Below are positions 16,463-25,090 of a stretch of DNA of 64,000 nt, in pieces (the first letter of the stretch is position 1; every line of letters starts with the position of its first letter). The notes under the pieces were generated by a model. It was not told where the DNA came from, ran no database searches, and saw nothing but the letters and a program-made list of their open reading frames with translations. Both the position numbers and the translations under genes were made by a program. The DNA is taken from NCBI RefSeq assembly GCF_947494015.1, contig NZ_CANLTL010000006.1:62001-126000 (forward strand). Reading direction: 5' to 3'. This DNA comes from an uncultured Cellulomonas sp. (GTDB lineage Bacteria; Actinomycetota; Actinomycetes; Actinomycetales; Cellulomonadaceae).

Positions 16463-19400
16463 GCACCGCCCCGGCCGGCGCCGCGATCGCGACGTCCGTC
16501 TTCGACGTGTGCGGGCCGCTGCCGTCCGGCACCACGGTGCTCGAGGCGAGCGCCGGCACGGGCAAGACCTTCACCATCGCGGCGCTGGCGACCCGGTACG
16601 TCGCCGAGGGCCACGCCGAGCTCTCCGACCTCATGCTGGTCACCTTCGGGCGCGCGGCGACGTCGGAGCTGCGTGACCGGGTCCGCGACCGGCTGGTCAC
16701 CACCGAACGGGCCCTGCGTGACCCCGACGCCGCACGGTCGTCCGACGCCCTCGTGCGCCACCTCGCGGCCGGAGGCGACGACCAGCGCGTGCGGCGCCGG
16801 CGCCGCCTGACCACCGCGCTGGCCCAGTTCGACGCCGCCACGATCGCGACCACGCACGGGTTCTGCCAGCAGATGCTCGGGGCGCTGGGTACCGCGGGTG
16901 ACGTGGATGCCGACGCGGTCCTGGTGCCCGACATCGCCGACCTCGTGGACGAGGTCGTCGACGACCTGTACGTGCGCGCGTACGCGGCGAGCCGGCCGGC
17001 GCTCACGGTCGACGACGCCCGTCGGACCGCCCGCACGGCGGTCTCCGACCACGACGCCGAGCTGCGCCCGCCGGACGCCGAGCCGGCGTCCGAGGCCTCG
17101 CACCGGGTCCGGCTGGCCGGGGCCGTGCGGGCCGAGCTGGCGCGGCGCAAGCGGGCCCGGCGGGTGCTCGACTACGACGACCTGCTCGTCCTGCTGCGCG
17201 ACGCGCTGGTGCACCCGGTGACCGGGCCCGCCGCGGTGGAGCGCGTGCGGTCCCGCTACCGCGTGGTCATGGTGGACGAGTTCCAGGACACCGACCCGGT
17301 CCAGTGGGAGATCCTGCGCGCCGCCTTCCACGGGCACCGAACCCTGGTGCTCATCGGCGACCCCAAGCAGGCCATCTACGCCTTCCGGGGCGCGGACGTG
17401 GTGACCTACCTGCGCGCGCTCGGCGAGGCCGACACCGTCCAGACGCTGGGCCGCAACTGGCGCAGCGACGAGGCCGTGCTGGACGGGCTCGCGGCCGTGC
17501 TGGGGCCGACGGCTCTGGGCGACCCGCGGATCGTGGTGCGGCCGGTGGACGCCGAGCACCGCGAGCGCCGGCTCGACGGCGGGCCGCCGGTGCGGCTGCG
17601 GCAGGTGACCCGGGCCTCCCTCGGTGTCACGGGCGTGCGCAACCCCAAGGTCGGCGCCGTCCGCGACCTGATCTACGCGGACGTCGCGGCGCAGGTCGTG
17701 GCGTCGCTGAGCACGACCCGGCTGCGCGACGGCGACGGCTGGCGACCGCTGCGCCCGGGCGACGTCGCCGTGCTCGCCCGCCGCAACGCCGACGCGTCCG
17801 CCATCCGCGCCGCGCTGGCCGACGCCGGGGTGCCCGCCGTCGAGTCCGGGGTGTCCAGCGTGTTCACCGCGCCCGCGGCGCGGCACTGGCTGGCGGTGCT
17901 GACGGCCCTGAGCCAGCCTGGCCACTCGGGCCGGGTCGCCGCCGCGGCGCTCACCGTGTTCGTCGGCTGGACGGCGCGGGACCTCGCCCAGGCCTCCGAC
18001 GCCGACCGGGACGTGCTGGCCGACCGGCTGCGGACCTGGGCGCACGTCCTCGACGAGCAGGGCGTCGCCGCGCTGCTGGAGCGGTCGAGCGCCGAGGGGC
18101 TGACCGAGCGGCTGCTGCGCACGACGACGGGTGAGCGGATGCTCACCGACCTGCGCCACATCGGGCAGGCGCTGCACGAGGCGGCGATCGCCGGTCGGAT
18201 GGGTACCGTCGCGTTGACCGAGTGGCTCCGGACCCGCGTGGCCGAGGCGGAGACGGACTACGCCGAGGAACGCAGCCGACGTCTGGACACCGATGCCGCC
18301 GCGGTGCAGGTGGTCACGGTCCACGCCAGCAAGGGCCTGGAGTTCCCGGTGGTCCACGTGCCGTTCGCGTGGGACCGCTACGTCGACAAGAACCCGGCCC
18401 AGCTGAGGTACCACGACCACGACGGCACCCGGCTGCTGCACCTGGGCGGGCCGGGGTCCCCGGGCTACGACGACGCCCGCAGCCGGCACGTCGCCGAGGA
18501 GTTCGGCGAGGACCTGCGCATCGCCTACGTCGCGCTGACCCGCGCCGCCTCGCAGGTCGTCGTCTGGTGGGCGCCGTCGACCAACAGCGCCTCCGCTCCG
18601 CTGACCCGGCTGCTGCTCGGTGGGCACGGCCCGGGGGCGGAGCCGCCGCACGCCGTCAGGCTCCCCGACGACGACGCCGTGGCGACCGCGCTGGGGGCCG
18701 TCGCGGCGCGCTCCGCGGGGTCGGTCCGGCACGAGGTCGTCGAGGTACCGGTCCCGCCCGCGCACTGGGACCCCCCGACGGCCGACCGACCGACGCTGGC
18801 CGTCGGCAGCCTGACCCGGGGGCTCGACCCGACGTGGCGCCGCACGTCGTACTCGGGGCTGACCGCGGCCGCGCACGACGCGTCGGTGTCCACCGAGCCG
18901 GAGGTGACCGGGGTCCGGGACGAGCCGGGGTCCGATGCCGGTCCGGGGTCGGTCGTGCCGCTGCCCGGGACGGACGGCGCGGCGGAGTACGGGACCGCCG
19001 AGGACGGTGCAGCCTCGGACGGTGCGGCGCAGGAGGCACGCCTGCGCGGGGTGCCGTCGCCGATGAGCGACCTGCCCGGCGGCACGACGTTCGGGACGCT
19101 CGTGCACGAGGTGCTCGAGCACGTCGACACCGGCACGGGCGACCTCGCTGCCGAGCTCGGGCGGCACTGCCGTGAGGCGTCGCTGACCCGGGGCCTGGGT
19201 GTGCAGCCCGACGCCCTGGCCGCCGCGCTGCTGCCGGTCATGTCGACGCCGCTGGGCCCGGCCGCCGACGGGCGGACCCTGGGCGAGATCTCACCGGCCG
19301 ACCGGCTCGCGGAGCTCGTCTTCGAGCTGCCGCTCGCGGGCGGGGACGAGCCGCGCGCCGGCGCCGCGACGCTGCGCGCGGTCGGCGACCTGCTGCGCCG

Positions 19401-19887
19401 GCACCTCCCGGCCGACGACCCGTTCGCGGCGTACGCCGACCGCCTCACCGGTCCCGGCATGCCCACCGAGCCGCTGCGCGGGTACCTCACCGGGTCGATC
19501 GACGCCGTCCTGCGGATCCGACCCGACCACGACGGTGACGTCCGGTACGTCGTCGTGGACTACAAGACGAACCGGCTGGCGCCGGTCGCCGAGCCCGTCA
19601 CCGCCTGGCACTACCGACCGCAGGCCATGGTGGCGGCCATGATCGACGCGCACTACCCGCTGCAGCTCCTGCTCTACTCCGTGGCGCTGCACCGGTTCCT
19701 GCGGTGGCGGCAGCCCGGGTACGACCCGGACCGCCACCTGGGCGGCGGCCTGTACCTGTTCGTCCGCGGGATGGCCGGACCGACGACCCCCGTCGTCGAC
19801 GGCCTGCCGTGCGGGGTCCTGGGCTGGCGGCCACCGACCGCGCTCGTGGTCGAGCTGTCGGCGCTGATCGACGGGGGCACGCCGTGA
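16459..19887 (+). CDS. recB: RecB, exonuclease V beta subunit (helicase-nuclease)
   Basis: This 1142-residue protein is a UvrD-like 3'-5' helicase fused to the complex's only nuclease. Walker A is EASAGTGKTFT (residues 29-39), motif II VMVDEFQDTDPVQW, motif III VLIGDPKQAIYAFRGAD, motif V VVTVHASKGLEFPVV and motif VI RIAYVALTRA. The C-terminal nuclease domain shows GTLVHEVLEHVD (the metal His), SIDAVLRI and VVDYKTNRL (the DYK signature). A variable linker around residues 815-865 separates the helicase and nuclease parts. The GTG start overlaps the recC stop (GTGTGA), and the recB stop overlaps the recD start. Confidence 0.97.
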   Translation: MSTAPAGAAIATSVFDVCGPLPSGTTVLEASAGTGKTFTIAALATRYVAEGHAELSDLMLVTFGRAATSELRDRVRDRLVTTERALRDPDAARSSDALVRHLAAGGDDQRVRRRRRLTTALAQFDAATIATTHGFCQQMLGALGTAGDVDADAVLVPDIADLVDEVVDDLYVRAYAASRPALTVDDARRTARTAVSDHDAELRPPDAEPASEASHRVRLAGAVRAELARRKRARRVLDYDDLLVLLRDALVHPVTGPAAVERVRSRYRVVMVDEFQDTDPVQWEILRAAFHGHRTLVLIGDPKQAIYAFRGADVVTYLRALGEADTVQTLGRNWRSDEAVLDGLAAVLGPTALGDPRIVVRPVDAEHRERRLDGGPPVRLRQVTRASLGVTGVRNPKVGAVRDLIYADVAAQVVASLSTTRLRDGDGWRPLRPGDVAVLARRNADASAIRAALADAGVPAVESGVSSVFTAPAARHWLAVLTALSQPGHSGRVAAAALTVFVGWTARDLAQASDADRDVLADRLRTWAHVLDEQGVAALLERSSAEGLTERLLRTTTGERMLTDLRHIGQALHEAAIAGRMGTVALTEWLRTRVAEAETDYAEERSRRLDTDAAAVQVVTVHASKGLEFPVVHVPFAWDRYVDKNPAQLRYHDHDGTRLLHLGGPGSPGYDDARSRHVAEEFGEDLRIAYVALTRAASQVVVWWAPSTNSASAPLTRLLLGGHGPGAEPPHAVRLPDDDAVATALGAVAARSAGSVRHEVVEVPVPPAHWDPPTADRPTLAVGSLTRGLDPTWRRTSYSGLTAAAHDASVSTEPEVTGVRDEPGSDAGPGSVVPLPGTDGAAEYGTAEDGAASDGAAQEARLRGVPSPMSDLPGGTTFGTLVHEVLEHVDTGTGDLAAELGRHCREASLTRGLGVQPDALAAALLPVMSTPLGPAADGRTLGEISPADRLAELVFELPLAGGDEPRAGAATLRAVGDLLRRHLPADDPFAAYADRLTGPGMPTEPLRGYLTGSIDAVLRIRPDHDGDVRYVVVDYKTNRLAPVAEPVTAWHYRPQAMVAAMIDAHYPLQLLLYSVALHRFLRWRQPGYDPDRHLGGGLYLFVRGMAGPTTPVVDGLPCGVLGWRPPTALVVELSALIDGGTP

Positions 19888-21803
19888 GCGGCACGGCACC
19901 GGGGCCGGGAGCGGTCGACGCCCGTCTGGCGACCCGGGCCGGCGGGCTGCTGGCGACCTTCAACCGGGCCGGCGTGCTCGACTCCGCCGACGTGCACGTG
20001 GCCCAGCGGCTGGGGCGCCTGACCGGCGAGGACGACGACCGCGTGCTGCTCGCCGTGGCCCTGACCGTGCGGGCCGTCCGCGCCGGCTCGGTGTGCCTGG
20101 ACCTCGACGAGGTGGAGCAGCTCGCGGTCGCCGACGCCGAGGACGCCGGGGACACGGCGCCGTCCGGACCGGTGGGGCCCGCCGACCAGGATCTGCCGTG
20201 GCCGGCCCCCACCGCGTGGCGCGCCGCGGTCGCCGCCAGCCCCCTGGTCGCCGTCGGTATGGACGGGCCCGACGACCGGCCCGCGCGATGGGTGGGCGAC
20301 CGGCTGTACCTGGACCGCTACTGGCGCCACGAGCAGGTGGTCCGTCGGGAGGTCGACGGCCGGCTCCGGGCCGCGCCACTCGCGGTCCCGCCCGACCGGC
20401 TCGCCGAGGCGGCACGCCGCCTCTTCCCGGGTGCACCCGGCGCCGACGGCAGCCGGCAGCGGCTGGCTGCGACGACCGCGGCGCTCAGCCGGGTCACCGT
20501 GCTCACCGGCGGTCCCGGCACCGGCAAGACCACGACGATCGCGCGGCTGCTGGCGGTGCTGCACGACGTCACCGACGCGCCGCTGCGGGTGGCGCTCGCC
20601 GCGCCCACCGGCAAGGCGGCGGCCCGGCTGCAGGAGGCGGTCGGCGAGGTGGTCGACGCCATGGAGCCGACCGACCACCGACGCGTGGGGACACCGTCGG
20701 CGACCACGCTGCACCGGCTGCTCGGCTGGCGACCCGGGTCGTCCACGAGGTTCCGGCACGACGCCGACCATCGGCTGCCGCACGACGTGGTCGTGGTCGA
20801 CGAGACGTCGATGGTGTCGCTGCCGCTCATGGCACGGCTGCTCGAGGCGCTGCGCCCCGACGCCCGGCTGGTCCTGGTCGGCGACCCCGACCAGCTCGCG
20901 TCGGTCGAGGCGGGGGCCGTGCTCGGCGGCCTGGTGCGCCGACCCCCGGCCGCCGACGGTCTGCCCGACCGGCTCCGCGCCGTGCTCGGCGCCGACGTCC
21001 CGCACGACCCCGAGGCGGTGCGGGCCCTGCGCAACGGCGTCGTCCGGCTCACCGAGACGTACCGGTACGGCATGGAGCTCGGCGCGCTCGCCGAGGCGAT
21101 CCGGCGCGGCGACCCCGACGCCGCCGTGGACGTCCTGCGCGCCGGGTCGGCCACGGTCGAGCTGGTCCAGACCGGGGACCGGCTCACCGAGGCCGACGTC
21201 GCGGGCGTGCGTGCGGACGTCGTCGCGGCGGGTACCCGGCTCACGGCCGCGGCCCGGGCCGGCGACGCCGCCGGCGCGCTGCACGCGCTCGAGGACCATC
21301 GGCTGCTGCTGGCGCACCGGCACGGTCCGGCCGGCGTCGGACGCTGGGCGGCGCTCGCCCGGGGGTGGGTGTCCGAGGCGGTCGGCGGGCCGGACGACCA
21401 GGCGTGGCCACCGGGACTGCCGCTGCTGGTCACCGCGAACGACCGGGACACGGGTCTGTACAACGGCGACACCGGCGTGGTGGTCGCGGACGGCGCCGGC
21501 GGCAGCGTGGTGGCGTTCGGCAACCCTGCCGAGCCGCACCTCGTGCGGCCGCACCGGCTCCCGGCCGTGCAGCCGGTGCACGCCATGACGGTCCACCGCG
21601 GCCAGGGCAGCCAGTTCCGCCGGGTCTGCGTGCTCCTGCCGCCGGAGTCCTCACCGCTGCTCACCCGGGAGCTGCTGTACACGGCGGTGACCCGCGCCCG
21701 CGAGCACGTGCGCGTGGTGGGCTCCGAGGCGGCGGTCCGCGCGGCGATCGCCCGTCCGGTGCGGCGCGCGAGCGGGCTGCAGGACCCGCTCACCGGGCCG
21801 TGA
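19884..21803 (+). CDS. recD: RecD, exonuclease V alpha subunit (5'-3' helicase)
   Basis: This 639-residue SF1B helicase is the fast motor of RecBCD. An N-terminal RecB-binding domain of about 190 residues is followed by Walker A TGGPGTGKTTTIARL (about residue 207), Walker B VVVDETSMVSLPLM (about residue 304), VLVGDPDQLASVEAGAVLGG, and the C-terminal motifs VHAMTVHRGQGSQF and LLYTAVTRAREHV. It is a RecD1 of the RecBCD complex rather than a stand-alone RecD2, judging by operon position and length. GTG at 19884 overlaps the recB stop by 4 bases. It is the last gene of the operon. Confidence 0.96.
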   Translation: MSGTAPGPGAVDARLATRAGGLLATFNRAGVLDSADVHVAQRLGRLTGEDDDRVLLAVALTVRAVRAGSVCLDLDEVEQLAVADAEDAGDTAPSGPVGPADQDLPWPAPTAWRAAVAASPLVAVGMDGPDDRPARWVGDRLYLDRYWRHEQVVRREVDGRLRAAPLAVPPDRLAEAARRLFPGAPGADGSRQRLAATTAALSRVTVLTGGPGTGKTTTIARLLAVLHDVTDAPLRVALAAPTGKAAARLQEAVGEVVDAMEPTDHRRVGTPSATTLHRLLGWRPGSSTRFRHDADHRLPHDVVVVDETSMVSLPLMARLLEALRPDARLVLVGDPDQLASVEAGAVLGGLVRRPPAADGLPDRLRAVLGADVPHDPEAVRALRNGVVRLTETYRYGMELGALAEAIRRGDPDAAVDVLRAGSATVELVQTGDRLTEADVAGVRADVVAAGTRLTAAARAGDAAGALHALEDHRLLLAHRHGPAGVGRWAALARGWVSEAVGGPDDQAWPPGLPLLVTANDRDTGLYNGDTGVVVADGAGGSVVAFGNPAEPHLVRPHRLPAVQPVHAMTVHRGQGSQFRRVCVLLPPESSPLLTRELLYTAVTRAREHVRVVGSEAAVRAAIARPVRRASGLQDPLTGP

Positions 21804-21827
21804 TCCCGGCGGCACGCCCGGTCGGCC

Positions 21828-22244
21828 TCAGCGCGGCGTCTGCTGGTGGGAGGCCATCCGCCAGCCGTCGTCGGTGCGGACGTAGAGGCTGGCGAACAGG
21901 GCGGAATAGGTGTGCTCGCCGCGACGCGCTCGGCCGCCGTAGTGCACCAGCGCCGTCCCCGGGGCCGGCTCCAGCACGGCGAGGTCCTCGAGGTCGTACC
22001 AGTCCCACGCCGGCCCGCCCATGGAGGCCACCACCTGCGCCCGATCGGTGAGCACCGTGCCACCCGGCAGCAGCATCACCACCCGGTCGGCGAGGACCGC
22101 GTCGTAGTGCGCGGTCGCCGCGTCGGCGCCGCTCGTCAGCGCCCGCCAGCCCGCACGCTCGAGGGCGACCGGGTCGTCCTGCGGACCCGCACTCGGGCCG
22201 GCCGGGCCTGCGCCAGGCGTGGGAGGGGCTGCTCCACCGGACAT
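21828..22244 (-). CDS. DUF4440 / SnoaL-like (NTF2 fold) protein
   Basis: This 138-residue protein has the NTF2-like cone fold pattern: an N-terminal helix (ALERAGWRALTSGADAATAHYDAVL), then strands ADRVVMLLPGGTVLTD, GTALVHYGGRARRG, YSALFASLYVRTDDGWRMASHQQTP. The final strand is the DUF4440 hallmark. The ATG at 22244 has AGGAGG 5 bases upstream; an in-frame ATG at 22262 lies before that site and is less likely. The family includes ketosteroid-isomerase-like enzymes and binding proteins, so the function is unknown. It is convergent with recD. Confidence 0.82.
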   Translation of the reverse strand: MSGGAAPPTPGAGPAGPSAGPQDDPVALERAGWRALTSGADAATAHYDAVLADRVVMLLPGGTVLTDRAQVVASMGGPAWDWYDLEDLAVLEPAPGTALVHYGGRARRGEHTYSALFASLYVRTDDGWRMASHQQTPR

Positions 22245-22355
22245 CGTCGTCCTCCTCGTCATGAACTGGCCCTCATGGACCCGTCGTCAGGGGGCCGTCG
22301 TCAGGGGGCCGTCGCCGTCACGGCCGCCCGGTCGTCACGGCCCGGCGCCACCCCG

Positions 22356-23078
22356 TCACGATGGTGGACCGTGCAGCAGGCCGAGGTCGAGGGCCCGCAG
22401 CACCGCGCGGGTGCGGTCCCGGACCCCGAGCTTGAGCAGCACCGCGGTGACGTGGTTCTTCACCGTCCCGGGAGCGAGGTGCAGGGCGGAGCCGATCTCG
22501 TTGTTGGACAGTCCCGCGGCGACCAGCCGCAGGACGTCGAGCTCGCGCGTGGTCAACGGGTCGGGCCGGTCGAAGCCCTCCACCGGCCCGGACCGGCCCG
22601 CGGACACCGCACGCAGCAGCCGGTCCGTGAGCGCCGGCTGCAGCAGCGTGCCGCCCGACGCCAGCGTGCGGACCGCCCCGAGCAGCTGCTCGAGCGTGAC
22701 GTCCTTGAGCAGGTAGCCGCGGGCGCCGGCCCGGACGGCACGGAGCACGAGCTCGTCGTCGTCGAAGGTGGTCAGCACCAGGACCGGCACCGTCAGCCCG
22801 CGGTCCGCGAGCGCCTCGAGGGTCGCGATGCCGTCACGGCGCGGCATCCGCAGGTCGAGCAGCAGCACGTCGACCTCGGTGCCCGCGACGATCTCGAGCG
22901 CGTCGTCCCCGTCGGCACCCTCCGCCACCACCAGCACGTCGGGGCTCAGCGCCAGCAGGCTCCGGATCCCCTGGCGCACCAGCGTCTGGTCGTCCACGAT
23001 CGCCACCCGGGTGACCGGCGTGACCGGCGCCCCGGGCGAGCCAGGCCGACCGGGAGTCACCGGCGGCACGGGCGGCAT
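22356..23078 (-). CDS. NarL/LuxR-family response regulator
   Basis: This two-component response regulator has about 240 residues. The receiver domain shows VAIVDDQTLVRQG (acidic pocket), the phosphorylatable Asp in VLLLDLRMPRRDG and the conserved Lys in GYLLKDV. The C-terminal LuxR-type helix-turn-helix reads LTTRELDVLRLVAAG with SNNEIGSALHLAPGTVKNHV. The start is uncertain. I use ATG 23078; GTG 23060 and GTG 23096 are alternatives, all preceding a Pro/Val-rich leader and none with a good ribosome-binding site. It lies directly downstream of the kinase gene and is probably translated by coupling. It is intact although its partner kinase is frameshifted. Confidence 0.88.
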   Translation of the reverse strand: MPPVPPVTPGRPGSPGAPVTPVTRVAIVDDQTLVRQGIRSLLALSPDVLVVAEGADGDDALEIVAGTEVDVLLLDLRMPRRDGIATLEALADRGLTVPVLVLTTFDDDELVLRAVRAGARGYLLKDVTLEQLLGAVRTLASGGTLLQPALTDRLLRAVSAGRSGPVEGFDRPDPLTTRELDVLRLVAAGLSNNEIGSALHLAPGTVKNHVTAVLLKLGVRDRTRAVLRALDLGLLHGPPS

Positions 23079-23101
23079 CGGCGGCACGGGGGGCACGGGC
23101 G

Positions 23102-24243
23102 TCAGGGCGCCGGGATGCGCGCGGTGACGGCGAACCCGCGACCGGGCGCCGGGTCGAACCGGATCACGCCACCGCGGTGCTGCACCCGCTCGGTCATGCC
23201 GGTCAGCCCGTTGCCCGGGACGAGCCGGTCCACCCCGTGGCCGTCGTCGCGCGCCTCGATCGTGACCCCGTGCCCATCCCCGACCACCCGGACCACCAGC
23301 CGCCGCGCACCGGCGTGCCGGACGGCGTTCGTGACGAGCTCCTGCACGCACCGCACCACCACGAGCGCGTCCTCCTGGCTCACCGGCACCCTCTGGGTCA
23401 CGCAGAGGTCGACGGTCAGCCCGGGCACGTCCTCGACGACGTCCCGCAGCGCCGACTCCAGCCCCTGCGGACGACCGCGCAGGTCGCCGACGGTCGCCCG
23501 GACGTCGGCCAGCAGGTCCTTGGCGATGCCCCGGGCCCGGACCACGTGCTCGGCGGCGTCCCCGTCCACGCGGTGCGCGGCGACCTCGAGCTCGAGCGCG
23601 AGCGCCGTGAGCTGGTGGCCGACGACGTCGTGCAGGTCGCGTGAGATGCGCAGCCGCTCGGCGTCCCGGCTCGAGGCGGCGAGCAGGGTCGACGCCGCGC
23701 GCAGGTCCGCGTGCGCAGCCGCGAGCGCCGCCCGGCTGTCCGACTCGCGCCGCGCGGAGTGCACCACCAGCCCGGCGAAGCCCTGGAACGAGGCGTAGAT
23801 CAGCGTGGACAGCACGACGTCGGCGGTGGGCGACCCTGCACGGCCGTGCCGACGGCCACCGCGAGCGTCTGCAGCGCGACGACCGCCGCGGTCGCGCTGC
23901 GTGACAGCGCGAACGCGGCGGACGCCGCGTTGACCACGAACAGCACCGCGCTGAACCCGCCGTACGGATCGGCGAACCACACCACCAGGGCTGCGACGAC
24001 CTCCACCGCCACCAGGACCTGCGACCGCAACCACGCCGGTCGTGCGCCGGTGGCGGCGCCCGGCGCCAGGTCGGAGTCCGCCAGGAAGGCGGCGACGAAG
24101 ACGACGTAGGCCGTCCACCACACCCCGGGCAGGTCGGCGCCCGAGCCGCCGGTCCACACCCCCACCAGCCCGGCGACGCCGACCACCAGGGTCGCGGCGA
24201 TGCCGGTCCCGGCCGCGAGCCGGTCGTCCGTGCGGGAGGCCAC
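23102..24243 (-). pseudogene. Sensor histidine kinase (HisKA_3 type), frameshifted
   Basis: This membrane sensor kinase is split between two frames. The N-terminal part from GTG 24243 encodes about four to five helices (GIAATLVVGVAGLVGVWTG, YVVFVAAFLA, VEVVAALVVWFADPYGGF, LQTLAVAVGTAV). The C-terminal part, in the other frame, encodes SPTADVVLSTLIYASFQGFAG, the phospho-acceptor box RDLHDVVGHQLTAL, the N box VQELVTNAVRHAGA and the G box DGHGVDRLVPGNGLTGM, ending at 23102. The join requires one extra base near the CCC run at 23834-23836. It could be a true mutation, a sequencing error or phase variation; the rest of both halves is well conserved. A leaderless promoter (TAGAGT) supports the start. 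Confidence 0.82.
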
Positions 24244-24249
24244 CCACCG

Positions 24250-24255
24250 ACTCTA
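24250..24255 (-). promoter_or_regulatory. -10 element of a leaderless promoter (TAGAGT) for the kinase gene
   Basis: TAGAGT, read on the minus strand, is followed by 6 bases and then the GTG at 24243. The transcript would begin at the start codon. Confidence 0.5.
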
Positions 24256-24275
24256 CGAGCGCCCCGGCACGGTGA

Positions 24276-24320
24276 CCCGTGCCGGAGGTCATGGTCCCGA
24301 TCGATGACCTCCGGCACGGG
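24276..24320. promoter_or_regulatory. Perfect 17-bp inverted repeat between kinase and ABC genes
   Basis: CCCGTGCCGGAGGTCAT (24276-24292) and ATGACCTCCGGCACGGG (24304-24320) are exact reverse complements with an 11-base spacer. It lies upstream of both divergent units. It most likely is the binding site of the adjacent LuxR-type regulator, placed to control the ABC exporter and its own operon. A transcript hairpin is an alternative. Confidence 0.7.
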
Positions 24321-24341
24321 CCCGGAGCGCCCGCCGCTCCC

Positions 24342-24347
24342 TAGCGT
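24342..24347 (+). promoter_or_regulatory. Possible -10 element (TAGCGT) of the ABC exporter
   Basis: TAGCGT lies 21 bases downstream of the inverted repeat and 23 bases before the ATG at 24371, with a GGGAG ribosome-binding site in between. A regulator bound at the repeat would sit where activators usually act. Confidence 0.45.
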
Positions 24348-24370
24348 CGACGGCGAGAGAGGGAGATCCG

Positions 24371-25090
24371 ATGACCGCCATCGCGTTGTCCGACGTCACC
24401 AAGAGGTACGGCTCCGTCCATGCGCTGGACGGCGTGGACCTGACCGTGGAGCGCGGCGGGATCGTCGCGCTGCTCGGGCCGAACGGAGCCGGCAAGACGA
24501 CGACCTTCGAGCTCCTGCTGGACCTGGCCCGTCCCACCTCCGGACGGGTCGAGGTGCTCGGCGGGCCACCCGCGGCCGCGCGCGGTCGGGTCGGCGCGAT
24601 GCTCCAGTCCGCCGGGCTGCCGGAGCAGGTGACGGTCCGCGAGCTCGTCCGGCTCGTCGGCCGGGCCTTCCCCCGCGCCGTCCCGGTGGACGACGTCCTG
24701 GCGCGCGTCGCGCTGACCGACCGCGCCGGTCGCACCGTGACGACGCTCTCCGGCGGGGAGCGTCAGCGGCTGCTCCTCGCCCTGGCCCTGGTCGGGGAGC
24801 CGGAGCTGCTGCTGCTCGACGAGCCGACGGCCGCCATGGACGTCGTCTCCCGCCGCTCGTTCTGGGCCCAAGCCCGCGCCGCCGTCGGGCACGGGGCGAC
24901 CGTCCTGTTCGCGACGCACGACATGACCGAGGCCGCCCAGGTGGCCGACCGGGTCCTGGTCGTCGCGCGGGGGCGCCTGCTCGCGGACGGCACGCCGGCC
25001 GAGCTCATGGGCGAGGACGACCTCGAGGACGTGTTCCTCGCCCTCACCGAGGAGACCTCCGCAGCGCATCCCGAAGGAGCAGTCCGATGA
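24371..25090 (+). CDS. ABC-2 exporter ATP-binding protein
   Basis: This 239-residue ATPase drives an ABC-2 type efflux pump. Walker A is GPNGAGKTT (about residues 37-45), the ABC signature LSGGERQR, Walker B LLLLDEPTA and the H-loop FATHDMTE. The C-terminal helix is short. It overlaps the permease gene by 4 bases (ATGA). The context of a divergent NarL-type two-component system is common for bacitracin- or drug-responsive and lipid-responsive exporters in Gram-positives. The substrate is unknown. Confidence 0.94.
   Translation: MTAIALSDVTKRYGSVHALDGVDLTVERGGIVALLGPNGAGKTTTFELLLDLARPTSGRVEVLGGPPAAARGRVGAMLQSAGLPEQVTVRELVRLVGRAFPRAVPVDDVLARVALTDRAGRTVTTLSGGERQRLLLALALVGEPELLLLDEPTAAMDVVSRRSFWAQARAAVGHGATVLFATHDMTEAAQVADRVLVVARGRLLADGTPAELMGEDDLEDVFLALTEETSAAHPEGAVR

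Noticed and set aside
20042-22063. Long open frames antisense to recD
   Set aside because: They are GC-bias shadows of recD; no ribosome-binding site and no recognisable domains.
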